Source: JAEUIT01 sp044220875 (GTDB lineage Bacteria > Planctomycetota > Phycisphaerae > Phycisphaerales > SM1A02). From it: a stretch of 64,000 nucleotides of DNA. The DNA lies in contig JBGAQH010000003.1 in assembly GCA_044220875.1 (NCBI GenBank), positions 434,001-498,000 on the forward strand. The letters run 5' to 3'. Within the stretch, counting starts at the first letter, position 1. Every line of letters begins with the position of its first letter. Shown here one piece after another: positions 1 to 9,801 of the stretch. The notes beneath the pieces were generated by a model, which worked only from the letters and a program-made list of their open reading frames with translations, ran no database searches and was not told the DNA's origin. The translations under genes and the position numbers were made by a program.

Positions 1-129
1 GATATCGAGTACGTCAACCGAGCGAGTCTCTGGCTTGACATCCGGATCTGTTTCAAGACCATCGCGAACATCGTGAGCCGGCGGGGAAGCCGGTCGAACG
101 GGTCTGGCGAGGGCGCGGGAAGAGGCTAA
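1..129 (+). CDS. C-terminal end of a bacterial sugar transferase (partial)
   Basis: The window opens inside a reading frame that ends with TAA at 127-129. The visible 42 residues begin DIEYVNRASLWLDIRICFKT, which matches the closing segment of the bacterial sugar transferase family (polyprenyl-phosphate glycosylphosphotransferases such as WcaJ), where a Tyr-x-x-x-x-Ser-Leu-Trp-Leu-Asp pattern precedes the last helix. These enzymes load the first sugar phosphate onto undecaprenyl phosphate in exopolysaccharide synthesis. The next gene starts three bases after the stop, so the two are probably co-transcribed. The catalytic part lies outside the window, so the family call rests on this tail only. 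Confidence 0.75.
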   Translation, partial: DIEYVNRASLWLDIRICFKTIANIVSRRGSRSNGSGEGAGRG

Positions 130-132
130 CGC

Positions 133-3100
133 ATGGCGCGAACCACACGAGCGAGACGTCGTCTCACGCTTCTGGGCATCCTCGCCGGATCGACCATCGT
201 CGCCGGCGTCGGCTCCTATCTCGGCATCACCTGGGTGCGGGCCCGCAGCGTCGCCGCGGCGCGCGTCGAGGGCTACGCCAAGTTCGAGGCCCGCGAGTAC
301 GAGGCCGCGCTCGATCAGCTCAGCAAGTACGTCAGCAAGCATCGCGACGACGTCGACGCGCTCCTGAAGCTCGCCGCATGCCGCGTGCTCGTGCCGGCGC
401 CCAACCTCCGCCATCTGGTCGACGCCGCGGGCTTCTACCGTGAGGTGCTCAAGCTGCGTCCGGGCAACATCGAGGCGCTCAGCGGGCTCATCGACATCTA
501 CCTCACCCTGGGCTACGCCTCGGAACTGGAGAAGGTCGCCGACGAGATGCTTCGGTACGACCCGAGGAACGTGGCCGCGATCGAGGCCCGGATGCACATC
601 GCCCGATTCCGGGGCGACTGGAAGAGCGCCATCGACGGCGTCGAACAGCTCGTGCGGCTGGAGCCGAGCGTCTATCGCTGGCGGGTGATGAACCTCTATC
701 TGCTCGCCCAGTCGGAGCCCAATCCCGAGGCCCGCTTCGCGAAGATCCGCTCATGGATCGCCGAGGGCGAGCCGGATGGCCGCTATCAGCTGCTGCTCGC
801 CCAGACCTACACGGAGGCGGGGAAGGCCGATGAGGCGGTCGCCGCGGCGAAGGCCGCCGTCGATCGGGGCATGCCCGACGCGGCGCTCCTCGGTTGGCTG
901 GTCGACGAGCTTGACCTGCTTCAACTCCCCGACGAGGTGACGCGAGCGATCGACAAGGCCCTCGCCGCCGGTCTCCCTCCGGCCGAGGTCGTTCAGATGC
1001 AGGTGCGTCGTCACTTCCTGGCGGGCCGGCTCGACGAGGCCAAGCGGCAGCTCGCCGCGGCCAGCGGAGCGAGCGGAAAGGACAAGGACAGCTCGGCGGG
1101 CCTCCTTCGGTGGCGCATCCGGATCGCGGAGCTCGAGCGCGACGCCGCCGCCTCCGACGTCGCGATCAACGAGCTGCGGGCCTTCGCCCGCGAGCATCCC
1201 GCGCTCGCCGAGGCCGAGGTCACCTGGGCCGACGCGATCCAGGCATCGCGCGGCAACGACGGAGGCACGACGACCGTGTCGCCGCGCATTGCGATGGGGC
1301 AGATCCAGCTCGCGATCACCGCGGGCGAACCGGACAGCTTCCTGATGCTGCGCGCCGGAGACGTCGCCCTGAACGCGGGCGAAGTCGACGAGGCGGTGCG
1401 GTACTTCAGCCGGGCCTTCGAGATGGAGGCGAGCCGCTGGGCGCTTGCCGGCGTGCGCGAAACCTCGGCGCTGCTGGCGGTCGGGCGGACCGAGCAGGCG
1501 TTCCGGCTGGCCCGCGACCTGACGCGGCGCTTCCCCGACAACGTCCCGACCTATTTCGTCTTCGCCCAGGCCTGCGACGCCATCACCCGCGAGGGCCGCG
1601 AGCCGTCGAGCATCGACCGTTCGCTCTCGAGCCAGATCACCGCAAGCGTGCTTCTCGAGGACCTCTATTCGAAGGTGAGCCACGACAACCCGCTCTTCCT
1701 TCCTCCGCTCCTGAGTACGCTCGTCGTCGACGGCGACGTCGAGGCCGCGTCGCGCCATGCCCGTGGAGCCATCGAGAATCCGAAGACGCCCGCCGCGACG
1801 CTCCTGCAGATCGCGTCAATTCTCTCCGACGCGAAGTTCGAGGAGCTGCCGAGCAGGGCGATCGAGGTCGCCGCGACCCGCGCCGGCGATCCGATGGAGA
1901 TCGTGCTCGCGAAGGCCAAGCTCCAGATCGCCCGCGGCGACGCGGCGCTCGCCCGGCTCGCCCTGCGGAGCGCCCTCGATCCGAACGCCGGCGTCGGCAA
2001 GGCCGAAGGGCCGATTCGCGCCGAGTTCGCGCGCGTCCAGGCCGAGGCCGCCATTCGCGAGGGAGCCACCGACGTCTCGGCGACCCTCGCCGAGGTGCTC
2101 AAGGAAGGCGGCAGCAGCGTCGATTGCGTGAGCTTCGTCCTCAGCCAGCAGGCGACGTGGGAGGACGAGGGCGTCCTCAACGCCGCGATCGCCAGGCTGG
2201 GCGAGCTCATCGGCGAGACCGCGCCGCGCACGGTCATGACCAACGCGGCCCGCGTGCTGCGCTCGTCGCGTTCGACGCCGGAGGACATCGCCAAGTCGAT
2301 CCAGGCCGTGAACAAGGTGCTCGAGGGCAACCCCGAGTCGACCGTCGCGCTGGTGACCCTTTCGCGGCTCTTTGCCGCGTCCCGTCCGCCGGAGCTCAAT
2401 CAGGCCTCCGAGTTCCTCAAGCGGGCGGTGACGCTCCAGCCGGGGCGCCGCGATCTCTATCCGGAGCTCATCGCGCTTCTTCAGGCGAGCGGCAACTTCC
2501 CCGACGCGAACACCTATCTCCAGCAGTACATGCGGTCGTCGGCCACCGACGACACCCACGCCCGGCTTGCCGCGGGGCTCCTCGTCCAGCAGGGGCAGTA
2601 TGTCGCGGCCATTCCGGCCCTCGAGCGGGTCGCGAAGAAGTCAGGCACCGAGGCCGACCTCGTGGCCCTCGGCGACGCCGAGCGCCGCATGGGGCACATG
2701 GAGCAGGCCGAGGCCCATTTCCGCAAGGCGCTCGAACTGAACTCGCGCACCGCCCTTTCCGCGATGGCCTACGCGGAGTTCCTCGCCCGCTCCGGTCGCC
2801 TCGACGACGCCCGCGCGATGGTCGAGGAGGACGCGAAGCGCGAGAAGCCGGCGCTCACGCCCGCCAACCGCGCCTACCTGCGGGCCCGACTCGAGCTCGA
2901 CTACGGCGATCCCGCGAAGGCAGGTCCGGCGATTGCCGAGGCGATGCAACTGGCCCCGAAGTCGCCGGGGGTTGCCCTGCTCGCGGCGCGGGAGAAGCTC
3001 GCCGGCGGCGATTCCAAGGCGGCGATCGAGCTGGCCAACGCCGGCCTGCAGAGCGCCCCCAACGACCAGCAGCTCCTCGCGTTCGTCTCGAGCCTCATGA

Positions 3101-4512
3101 TGGCCGATCCGTCAACGCGGGCCAACTCGACCGCTGCGCTCGAACAGCTCACCAAGCAGAATCCGGCGCTCGGCGAACTGCTGCAGATCGTGAAGGCCTG
3201 TGCGGGCCCTGACGGAACGGTGGCGCCCGGCGCTGCCCAGCTCGCGGCGCTGGTCGAACTCACCAACCGCTACCCGAGCGAGCCATCGGTCTGGTCGGTC
3301 GCGATCGAACTGCATGTGGCCGTCGGCCGGCTCGAGGACGCGGTGCGTCTCGCCCAGCGCGGGATGGCACGCCTGCCCGCCGATCCGGCGCCGGCGGAGT
3401 TCGCGGCCCGGCTGCTTCTCCAGCTTCGGCGCCCCGACGAGGCCCGCGATGCGGCCCGCGCGTGGCGCACGCTCACCGCCGACTCGCCGATCGAGGCGGA
3501 CCTCGTGCTTGCCCGCATCGCGCTGATCGCCGGCAAGCCGAAGGATGCGATCGAGACGCTGCAGCCCTACGCGTCCCGACTCAAGGCCGAAGTCAACAAG
3601 CGGCCCGACTCCCTGGGGCTCTACGCCGCCGCACTGCTCTTCGACGGTCGCGTCGACAAGGCCTTCGAGGCGGTGCACGACGGTCTTGAGCAGGAAACCA
3701 AGGAGAACCGGCCGGAGCGGGCGCTCCTTGCCGAATGGCTCCGGGCGATTCGGACCGCATCGACCGTCCAGTCGCTTGACGCGCTGAGCCGCAGCGAGGC
3801 GATTCTCGCCGCGGATGACACGGGCCGCGGTGCGCTGGCCACCGAGTACATCGCGCTGGCGCGGCGCAAGGACGCCGGGAAGGCGGCCGATCGCGCCGCC
3901 GCCCACCTGGCGGCGCTGAGCGACGAGGCGAAGCGCTCACCGGTCTCGCAGCTCCTGCTTGGCGATCTCGCCGCGATTCGCGGGGACGCCGCCGGGGCGA
4001 GCGCCATCTACCAGGCGGCGTGGGACGGCCTGCCCGCCGATGCGCGCGACAAGCTCCTCCGCTGGAGCGCCATCGACGACGCGACGAGGCAGTCGCTCAT
4101 GGGACCGCGGTCGATCGCCCTCTTCGCCGCCAACAACCAGGCGTCGGCGCTCGCCAAGGCGAACCTCAGCCTCGACACGGCGTCAAGCGCCATCGAGCGG
4201 GCGCTCGCGATGGCCCCGGGCGACACGTCGCTTCTGGAGACGAAGGCCGAAGTGCTCCTTGCCCGCAAGGAGTACGACCAGGCCCGGCAGATCCTGGCGC
4301 CGATCGTGGCGATGCCCGACTCGACGCCGAGTCCGCGGCTCGTCCTCGCCCGGGTCGAAATCGCCTCGGGCCACCCCGACGATGCGCTCCGACAGCTCCA
4401 GGCCGCCGAGCGCCTCCTCGCGGACGATCCCTTCGCCGACCGGACGCTGATCGAGGCGCTCGCCGACGCGAAGCGGGCCCTCGAGGCGGCGGCCGCGAAG
4501 CCGACCGCCTGA
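133..4512 (+). CDS. Giant membrane-anchored TPR-repeat protein of an exopolysaccharide locus
   Basis: A 1459-residue protein made almost entirely of helical TPR-type repeats. After a basic start (MARTTRARRR) a hydrophobic segment at about residues 12-32 acts as an uncleaved signal anchor, so the repeats should face the periplasm. Alanine-rich 34-residue units with the usual small/large residue pattern run to the C-terminus; no catalytic domain is visible. Large TPR proteins are regular members of planctomycete and PEP-CTERM-type polysaccharide loci, where they are thought to scaffold the polymerase or export complex. It sits between the sugar transferase tail and the rhamnose genes, which supports that role by context. 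Its specific partner cannot be read from sequence. Confidence 0.8.
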   Translation: MARTTRARRRLTLLGILAGSTIVAGVGSYLGITWVRARSVAAARVEGYAKFEAREYEAALDQLSKYVSKHRDDVDALLKLAACRVLVPAPNLRHLVDAAGFYREVLKLRPGNIEALSGLIDIYLTLGYASELEKVADEMLRYDPRNVAAIEARMHIARFRGDWKSAIDGVEQLVRLEPSVYRWRVMNLYLLAQSEPNPEARFAKIRSWIAEGEPDGRYQLLLAQTYTEAGKADEAVAAAKAAVDRGMPDAALLGWLVDELDLLQLPDEVTRAIDKALAAGLPPAEVVQMQVRRHFLAGRLDEAKRQLAAASGASGKDKDSSAGLLRWRIRIAELERDAAASDVAINELRAFAREHPALAEAEVTWADAIQASRGNDGGTTTVSPRIAMGQIQLAITAGEPDSFLMLRAGDVALNAGEVDEAVRYFSRAFEMEASRWALAGVRETSALLAVGRTEQAFRLARDLTRRFPDNVPTYFVFAQACDAITREGREPSSIDRSLSSQITASVLLEDLYSKVSHDNPLFLPPLLSTLVVDGDVEAASRHARGAIENPKTPAATLLQIASILSDAKFEELPSRAIEVAATRAGDPMEIVLAKAKLQIARGDAALARLALRSALDPNAGVGKAEGPIRAEFARVQAEAAIREGATDVSATLAEVLKEGGSSVDCVSFVLSQQATWEDEGVLNAAIARLGELIGETAPRTVMTNAARVLRSSRSTPEDIAKSIQAVNKVLEGNPESTVALVTLSRLFAASRPPELNQASEFLKRAVTLQPGRRDLYPELIALLQASGNFPDANTYLQQYMRSSATDDTHARLAAGLLVQQGQYVAAIPALERVAKKSGTEADLVALGDAERRMGHMEQAEAHFRKALELNSRTALSAMAYAEFLARSGRLDDARAMVEEDAKREKPALTPANRAYLRARLELDYGDPAKAGPAIAEAMQLAPKSPGVALLAAREKLAGGDSKAAIELANAGLQSAPNDQQLLAFVSSLMMADPSTRANSTAALEQLTKQNPALGELLQIVKACAGPDGTVAPGAAQLAALVELTNRYPSEPSVWSVAIELHVAVGRLEDAVRLAQRGMARLPADPAPAEFAARLLLQLRRPDEARDAARAWRTLTADSPIEADLVLARIALIAGKPKDAIETLQPYASRLKAEVNKRPDSLGLYAAALLFDGRVDKAFEAVHDGLEQETKENRPERALLAEWLRAIRTASTVQSLDALSRSEAILAADDTGRGALATEYIALARRKDAGKAADRAAAHLAALSDEAKRSPVSQLLLGDLAAIRGDAAGASAIYQAAWDGLPADARDKLLRWSAIDDATRQSLMGPRSIALFAANNQASALAKANLSLDTASSAIERALAMAPGDTSLLETKAEVLLARKEYDQARQILAPIVAMPDSTPSPRLVLARVEIASGHPDDALRQLQAAERLLADDPFADRTLIEALADAKRALEAAAAKPTA

Positions 4513-4577
4513 CTCATTCGGCTCCCTCTCCTGCCATCCGGGATGGCGATGGCGTCTCCTCCTCACGGACGCGGATC

Positions 4578-5498
4578 ATGACGACCTCCACAGCACCCTC
4601 CGCCGCACGACGCGGCATCATTCTCGCCGGCGGCTCCGGCACGCGGCTCTATCCGATCACCAGGGCGGTGAGCAAGCAGCTCATGCCGGTGTACGACAAG
4701 CCGATGATCTACTACCCGCTCTCGATGCTCCTTCTCGCGGGCATCCGGCAGATCCTGATCATCACCACGCCCCAGGACCAGGCGGCGTTCCGGCAGTTGC
4801 TCGGCGACGGCTCGCAGTGGGGGCTCGAGTTCACCTACGAGGCCCAGCCGAAGCCCGAGGGACTCGCCCAGGCGTTCATCATCGGCGAGCGGTTCCTGAC
4901 CGTGAACGGCCGGGTGGCGCCGAGCGCGATGGTGCTCGGCGACAACATCTTCTACGGCACCGAGCTCCAGCGGCGCCTGCGGGAGATCGCCAAGCGCCCG
5001 AGCGGGGCGAGCGTCTTCGCCTATCACGTGACCAATCCGAGCGACTATGGCGTGGTCGAGTTCGACCGCAACCACAAGGCGATCTCGATCGAGGAGAAGC
5101 CCAAGCAGCCGAAGTCCAACTACGCGGTGACCGGCCTCTACTTCTACGACGACCAGGTCGTCGACATCGCGAAGAACGTCAAGCCCTCGTGGCGCGGCGA
5201 GCTCGAGATCACCAGCGTCAACGACGAGTATCTCCGCCGCGGGGCGCTGTCGGTCGAACTGTTGGGACGCGGCTCGGCGTGGCTCGACACCGGCACCTTC
5301 GACACGCTCCTCCAGGCCGCGCAATTCGTGCACACCCTCGAGGCGCGGCAGGGGCTGAAGATCGCCTGTCCGGAGGAGATCGCCTTCCGTAACGGTTGGA
5401 TCGATCGTGCCGCGATGGAGCGTCTCGCCGACCAACTCTCCAAGAACTCCTACGGCGCCTACCTCAAGCAGGTACTCCGCGAAGCCGAAACGGTCTGA
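4578..5498 (+). CDS. rmlA: Glucose-1-phosphate thymidylyltransferase
   Basis: Catalyses dTTP + glucose-1-phosphate to dTDP-glucose, the first step of dTDP-L-rhamnose synthesis. The 306-residue protein has the nucleotidyltransferase signature GGSGTRLYP at residues 18-26, followed by the conserved KQLMPVYDKPMIYYPL stretch and the GDNIFYG metal-site motif; the length fits the short RmlA class. An open frame extends upstream from 4020 inside the TPR gene, but similarity begins only a few residues after the ATG at 4578, so that start was chosen. It is the first of four contiguous rml genes in the unusual order A-C-D-B. Confidence 0.95.
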   Translation: MTTSTAPSAARRGIILAGGSGTRLYPITRAVSKQLMPVYDKPMIYYPLSMLLLAGIRQILIITTPQDQAAFRQLLGDGSQWGLEFTYEAQPKPEGLAQAFIIGERFLTVNGRVAPSAMVLGDNIFYGTELQRRLREIAKRPSGASVFAYHVTNPSDYGVVEFDRNHKAISIEEKPKQPKSNYAVTGLYFYDDQVVDIAKNVKPSWRGELEITSVNDEYLRRGALSVELLGRGSAWLDTGTFDTLLQAAQFVHTLEARQGLKIACPEEIAFRNGWIDRAAMERLADQLSKNSYGAYLKQVLREAETV

Positions 5499-5504
5499 CG
5501 CGGC

Positions 5505-6068
5505 ATGAAGGTCATCCCCACCGAACTACCGGACGTCGTCATCATCGAACCGCAGGTGTTCGGTGATCCGCGCGGCTTCTTCCTCGAGACCTGGTCGTCG
5601 CGGCGGTTCGCCGAGCTCGGGCTGCACATGCACTTCGTCCAGGACAACTGGAGCCGATCGAAGCGGGGGATCCTCCGCGGCATGCACTACCAGCTCAGGA
5701 ACCCGCAGGGGAAGCTGGTCCGCGTGACCCAAGGTGAGGTCTTCGACGTCGCGGTCGACCTTCGGCGCGGCTCGCCGACCTTCGGCAAGTGGACGGGCGT
5801 GACCCTGAGCGCCGAGAACCACCGAGCCCTCTACGTCCCGCCGGGCTTCGCCCACGGCTTCTACGTGACGAGCGAGTCGGCCGACTTCCAGTACAAGTGC
5901 ACCGACCTCTATGCCCCGGAGTTCGAGCGATCGATCGCCTGGAACGATCCGGCGATCGGGATTCGCTGGCCGCTTGAGCTCGGCGGCGAGCCGGCGCTTT
6001 CGGAGAAGGATCGGACGAAGGCGATGACCTTGGCCCAGGCCGTCGAGCGCGGCGAGGTCTTCCCATGA
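5505..6068 (+). CDS. rmlC: dTDP-4-dehydrorhamnose 3,5-epimerase
   Basis: Epimerises dTDP-4-keto-6-deoxyglucose at C3 and C5, the third step of the rhamnose pathway. The 187-residue cupin shows PRGFFLETW at 22-30, the catalytic-base region GILRGMHYQL with His61, and a conserved VPPGFAHGFY stretch at about 111-120. It starts six bases after rmlA and its stop overlaps the rmlD start by four bases (ATGA), so translation of the two is coupled. Length and motifs match the family fully. Confidence 0.95.
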   Translation: MKVIPTELPDVVIIEPQVFGDPRGFFLETWSSRRFAELGLHMHFVQDNWSRSKRGILRGMHYQLRNPQGKLVRVTQGEVFDVAVDLRRGSPTFGKWTGVTLSAENHRALYVPPGFAHGFYVTSESADFQYKCTDLYAPEFERSIAWNDPAIGIRWPLELGGEPALSEKDRTKAMTLAQAVERGEVFP

Positions 6069-6964
6069 GCGTGCCGACCGCGCTCCCCGCGACCGTGCTG
6101 GTCACCGGCGCCGGCGGCCAGCTTGCGACCGAACTGGTGCGCACGGCGCCGCCCGAGGTCACCGTGGTCGCGCTCAGCGAGAGGGACCTTGACATCACCG
6201 ACGCCGCCGCCGTCGACCGCATGGTGCTTCGCCACCGGCCCAACGCGATCGTCAATGCGGCCGCCTACACCGCGGTCGACAAGGCCGAGAGCGAGGTCGA
6301 GCAGGCCTTCCTCGTGAACCGCGACGGCGCCGCCGCCGTGGCCGAGGCCGCCGAACGGCACAACGCATTTCTCGTCCACGTCTCGACCGACTTCGTCTTC
6401 GACGGCACCGCCCACGCGCCCTACGTCCCCGACGCGATGCCCCATCCGCTCTCGGTCTATGGGGCGTCGAAACTCGCCGGCGACATGGCCGTCCGGCACG
6501 CCGCCCCGACCGCGGCGATCGTGCGCACCGCCTGGGTCTACGCGAGCCATGGCCGGAACTTCGTCCACACCATGCTGCGGCTGATGCGTGAGAAGGGCCA
6601 CGTCCGCGTGATTGCCGACCAGATCGGCACGCCGACCAACGCCCGGGGACTCGCGGGCTGCTGCTGGCGGCTCATTGATCTGCGCCTCGGCGGACTCTTC
6701 CACTGGACCGACGCCGGCGTCGCGAGCTGGTACGACTTCGCGGTGGCGATCGCCGAGATCGGAGTGGCCACCGGCGCCCTTCACGCGATGCCGAAGGTCG
6801 AGCCGATCCGCACCATCGACTATCCGACGCCGGCCCGCCGCCCGAGCTACAGCGTCCTCGACAAGACCCTCACGTGGCAGGCCCTCGGCCTTGTCGCACC
6901 CCACTGGCGCGTGCCCCTCTGGCGCACGCTCGAAGACCTTGCCAAGGAGTCCGGTCATGGCTGA
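6065..6964 (+). CDS. rmlD: dTDP-4-dehydrorhamnose reductase
   Basis: Reduces dTDP-4-dehydrorhamnose with NAD(P)H to dTDP-L-rhamnose, the last step of the pathway. The 299-residue short-chain dehydrogenase has a Rossmann motif VTGAGGQLA near residues 13-21 and the catalytic YGASK motif (Tyr132, Lys136). The start overlaps rmlC by four bases and the end overlaps rmlB by eight, so the gene is embedded in a tightly coupled operon. Confidence 0.95.
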   Translation: MSVPTALPATVLVTGAGGQLATELVRTAPPEVTVVALSERDLDITDAAAVDRMVLRHRPNAIVNAAAYTAVDKAESEVEQAFLVNRDGAAAVAEAAERHNAFLVHVSTDFVFDGTAHAPYVPDAMPHPLSVYGASKLAGDMAVRHAAPTAAIVRTAWVYASHGRNFVHTMLRLMREKGHVRVIADQIGTPTNARGLAGCCWRLIDLRLGGLFHWTDAGVASWYDFAVAIAEIGVATGALHAMPKVEPIRTIDYPTPARRPSYSVLDKTLTWQALGLVAPHWRVPLWRTLEDLAKESGHG

Positions 6965-8114
6965 GCCGAACCGCTCGAACCTGCTCGTCACCGGCGCTGC
7001 CGGCTTCATCGGCGCGAACTTCGTGCGTCATCGGCTCGCCCTTGCCCCGAACGAGCGGATGGTTGCCCTCGACGCCCTCACCTACGCGGGCAATCGGGCC
7101 AATCTCGCCGGCCTCGAGGACGGCAAGCGGGTCACCTTCGTGCACGGCGACATCCGCGACACGCCGCTCATCGAGCGGCTCCTCCGCGAGCACGCCATCG
7201 CCACGATCGTCCACTTCGCCGCGGAGTCGCACGTCGACCGTTCGATCAGCGGACCCGACGCCTTCATCGACACCAACGTCGTCGGCACCCACAGCCTGCT
7301 CAAGGCGGCGCGGACCGTCTGGCTCGGCGGCACGAGGGTCGCGCACCGCTTCCACCATGTCTCGACCGACGAGGTCTACGGCTCGCTCAACGCGAACGAC
7401 CCGGCCTTCGCCGAGGAGAACCAGTACCAGCCGAACTCGCCCTACTCGGCGAGCAAGGCCGCGAGCGATCACCTGGTGCGGGCGTATCACCACACCTTCG
7501 GGCTCGAGGTGACGACGAGCAACTGCTCGAACAACTACGGGCCCTATCAGTTCCCGGAGAAGCTCATTCCGCTGATGCTCGTGAACATCCTGCACGGCAA
7601 GCCGCTCCCGGTCTACGGCGACGGCATGAACGTGCGCGATTGGCTCTATGTCGAGGACCACTGCCGCGGCATCTCCCTCATCATGGACAAGGGCCGCGTC
7701 GGCGAGGTCTACAACATCGGCGGCAACAACGAGCGGCCGAACATCGAGATCGTGAAGCGGATCGCGGCGATGATCGATGATCGCTTCGCCCGCGACCCGA
7801 ATCTGGCGAAACGCTTTCCCGGCGCCCCGGCGGCGAAGGGGGAGAGGAGCGAATCGCTGATCACCTACGTGAAGGACCGGCCCGGCCACGACCGCCGCTA
7901 TGCCATCGATGCCCGGAAGGCCGAGCGGGAGCTTGGCTACCGTCCGGCGGAGACCTTCGAGTCGGGTTTCGCGAAGACGATCGACTGGTACCTCGGCCAC
8001 GAGGCCTGGTGGCGCGGCGTCATGGACGGTTCCTACCGGAACTGGATCGAGGCGAACTACGGGCAGCGGACCGCGAGCGGCGCGGCCCCGAAGGCCGCGG
8101 CGCACGCAAGCTAA
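6957..8114 (+). CDS. rmlB: dTDP-glucose 4,6-dehydratase
   Basis: Converts dTDP-glucose to dTDP-4-keto-6-deoxyglucose, the second pathway step. The 385-residue enzyme has the NAD-binding motif TGAAGFIG at 12-19, the catalytic Thr137-Asp138-Glu139 triad in STDEVYGS and the YSASK motif (Tyr163, Lys167). The long open frame begins at 6612 inside rmlD, but family similarity starts at MAEPNRSNLLVTG, which fixes the ATG at 6957, overlapping rmlD by eight bases. With rmlA, rmlC and rmlD this completes the dTDP-L-rhamnose pathway in the window. Confidence 0.95.
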   Translation: MAEPNRSNLLVTGAAGFIGANFVRHRLALAPNERMVALDALTYAGNRANLAGLEDGKRVTFVHGDIRDTPLIERLLREHAIATIVHFAAESHVDRSISGPDAFIDTNVVGTHSLLKAARTVWLGGTRVAHRFHHVSTDEVYGSLNANDPAFAEENQYQPNSPYSASKAASDHLVRAYHHTFGLEVTTSNCSNNYGPYQFPEKLIPLMLVNILHGKPLPVYGDGMNVRDWLYVEDHCRGISLIMDKGRVGEVYNIGGNNERPNIEIVKRIAAMIDDRFARDPNLAKRFPGAPAAKGERSESLITYVKDRPGHDRRYAIDARKAERELGYRPAETFESGFAKTIDWYLGHEAWWRGVMDGSYRNWIEANYGQRTASGAAPKAAAHAS

Positions 8115-8124
8115 CGGATTGCCC

Positions 8125-9705
8125 ATGATTCAGCAGCACGCGGTTCTGGACCTCCGTTGGAGTCGCGAGAGCGGCTACGCCGCCTCGGGCGAGCGCGAGC
8201 ACACCATCGGCCTCTCCGTGAAGGGCGAGGACGGAAGCGAGAAGGGGATCGTCGGCGGCTGGCGCTTCGACGGCGAGTCGCTGGTGATCACCCCCGATCC
8301 GTTCGGCTACCTTCCGATCTTCGTCTGGCAACAGGCCGCGTCGGAAGGGGAGTCGCGCATCATCGTCGGCACCTCGCCGATCGCCCTCGTCGCCGCCGGG
8401 GCGCCGGGCGAGCCCGACCGCGAGGAGCTGGGACTCTGGTGTCGCTTCGGCCTCTGTCTCGGCGAGCGCACGCTCTTCCGCCACATCCGGCTGACGCCGC
8501 GCGGCAAGACGCTCACCTGGACGAAGGGCGTCGCCCGGGTCGAGGGTCCCGGCCTCCCCATCATTCCCACCGCGATTCGAACGGTGGAGGAGGGCGTGCA
8601 GGGCTACTGCGACCTCTTCCGCCAGGCGATGCGCCGCCGGGCGCCGGTCAGCGAGCGGGGCAACGAGTTCGCCATGCCGCTCTCCGGGGGACGCGACTCG
8701 CGCATGATGCTCCTCGACTGCATCGCGCTCGGCCGCACGCCCAAGGCTTGCGTCACGCTCTCGGGCGGACCGGAATCGGACCATCCCGACGCGGTCATCG
8801 CCCGCGAGCTTTCGCGGCGGGTCGGCGTTCCGCTCATCGAGGTCGAGGCCCGATCGAAGTGGATCGAGAGCGAGGCCCGCAAGCACGTGACCGGCGGCCT
8901 GCTCGTCCTCGAGCACACCTGGATGATGCCGCTCTGGGACACGCTGCGGGCGTCCTTCACCTGCTGGTACGACGGGCTCGGCTGCGGCGCGATTACCCGC
9001 GGCGACCTCTGCAAGCAGAGCTGCCTCGACCGCTATCGCCGCGGCGACTGGGCGGAGTTCACGCGCGAGTTCGCGAGCTACGCGTTGGGCGTGAAGGACG
9101 AGACGTTAGGTGACCTCGCCCGCCGCGTCCCCTGGCTCGAGCCGAGCTTCGAGAGCGCCGTGTCGCTCGTCAGGGAGGAGTTTGCGCGCTTCGAGGGAGC
9201 CGCGAATCCGCTTACCGCGATGACGTTCGCCAACTGGGGCGGTCGGGCGATCTCGCTCAACCCGTACATGCTCTGCGGCACGCACCGGGCGATCCACACG
9301 CCGTTCATGGACGTCGACCTGGTGCGATTCCTGCTCGGGTACTCGATCGAGCACGCGCTCGTCGACGATCTGCAGACGGCCTGCGTCCGACGGATGCATC
9401 CGGAGTTCGCGAACGTGCCCTTCGACAAGGACCTTCCGAAGCCGAAGAAGCACCAGCGGAAGTCGCTGCCCACGAAGATCGCCGGGCGTCTCGCGACGAT
9501 GCGGCACATGGCGGCCGAGGGCGGATCGTTCCGCTCGATCGGACTTGCGCGGGCGATGCGCGGCGATTCGCGCACCGTGCCGGTGGTCGCGGCGCTGGCG
9601 CTGCTTGAGCGGGCCACGACCCAAGCCGGTGCCTTGGACCTCCTGATGTCCTATGGGTTTGGCTCGCCGGCCGACAGCGCCTCGCTCGCGGCTCACCGCG
9701 TCTGA
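8125..9705 (+). CDS. Asparagine-synthase-like amidotransferase with degenerate glutaminase domain
   Basis: A 526-residue protein with the fold order of AsnB: a reduced N-terminal half containing a DPFGYLPIFVW segment that mirrors the glutaminase-domain core, then an ATP-pyrophosphatase half with the PP-loop SGGRDS at residues 187-192. The catalytic Cys2 of class II glutaminases is absent (the start is MIQQH), so it should not hydrolyse glutamine and may use ammonia or another amine, or join an amine to a sugar or peptide. AsnB-like proteins of this sort are frequent in exopolysaccharide and lasso-peptide loci. It starts ten bases after rmlB and closes that operon. The true substrate is unknown. 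Confidence 0.75.
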   Translation: MIQQHAVLDLRWSRESGYAASGEREHTIGLSVKGEDGSEKGIVGGWRFDGESLVITPDPFGYLPIFVWQQAASEGESRIIVGTSPIALVAAGAPGEPDREELGLWCRFGLCLGERTLFRHIRLTPRGKTLTWTKGVARVEGPGLPIIPTAIRTVEEGVQGYCDLFRQAMRRRAPVSERGNEFAMPLSGGRDSRMMLLDCIALGRTPKACVTLSGGPESDHPDAVIARELSRRVGVPLIEVEARSKWIESEARKHVTGGLLVLEHTWMMPLWDTLRASFTCWYDGLGCGAITRGDLCKQSCLDRYRRGDWAEFTREFASYALGVKDETLGDLARRVPWLEPSFESAVSLVREEFARFEGAANPLTAMTFANWGGRAISLNPYMLCGTHRAIHTPFMDVDLVRFLLGYSIEHALVDDLQTACVRRMHPEFANVPFDKDLPKPKKHQRKSLPTKIAGRLATMRHMAAEGGSFRSIGLARAMRGDSRTVPVVAALALLERATTQAGALDLLMSYGFGSPADSASLAAHRV

Positions 9706-9801
9706 GCGTGGTGACCCTCTCGAAGGGGAGCAGCGGTCCCGCCGCCAGCGGTGGGGTGCTTGCCCACGCGCCGCATCATCGAATTTCCGGAGCCGATACC
9801 G

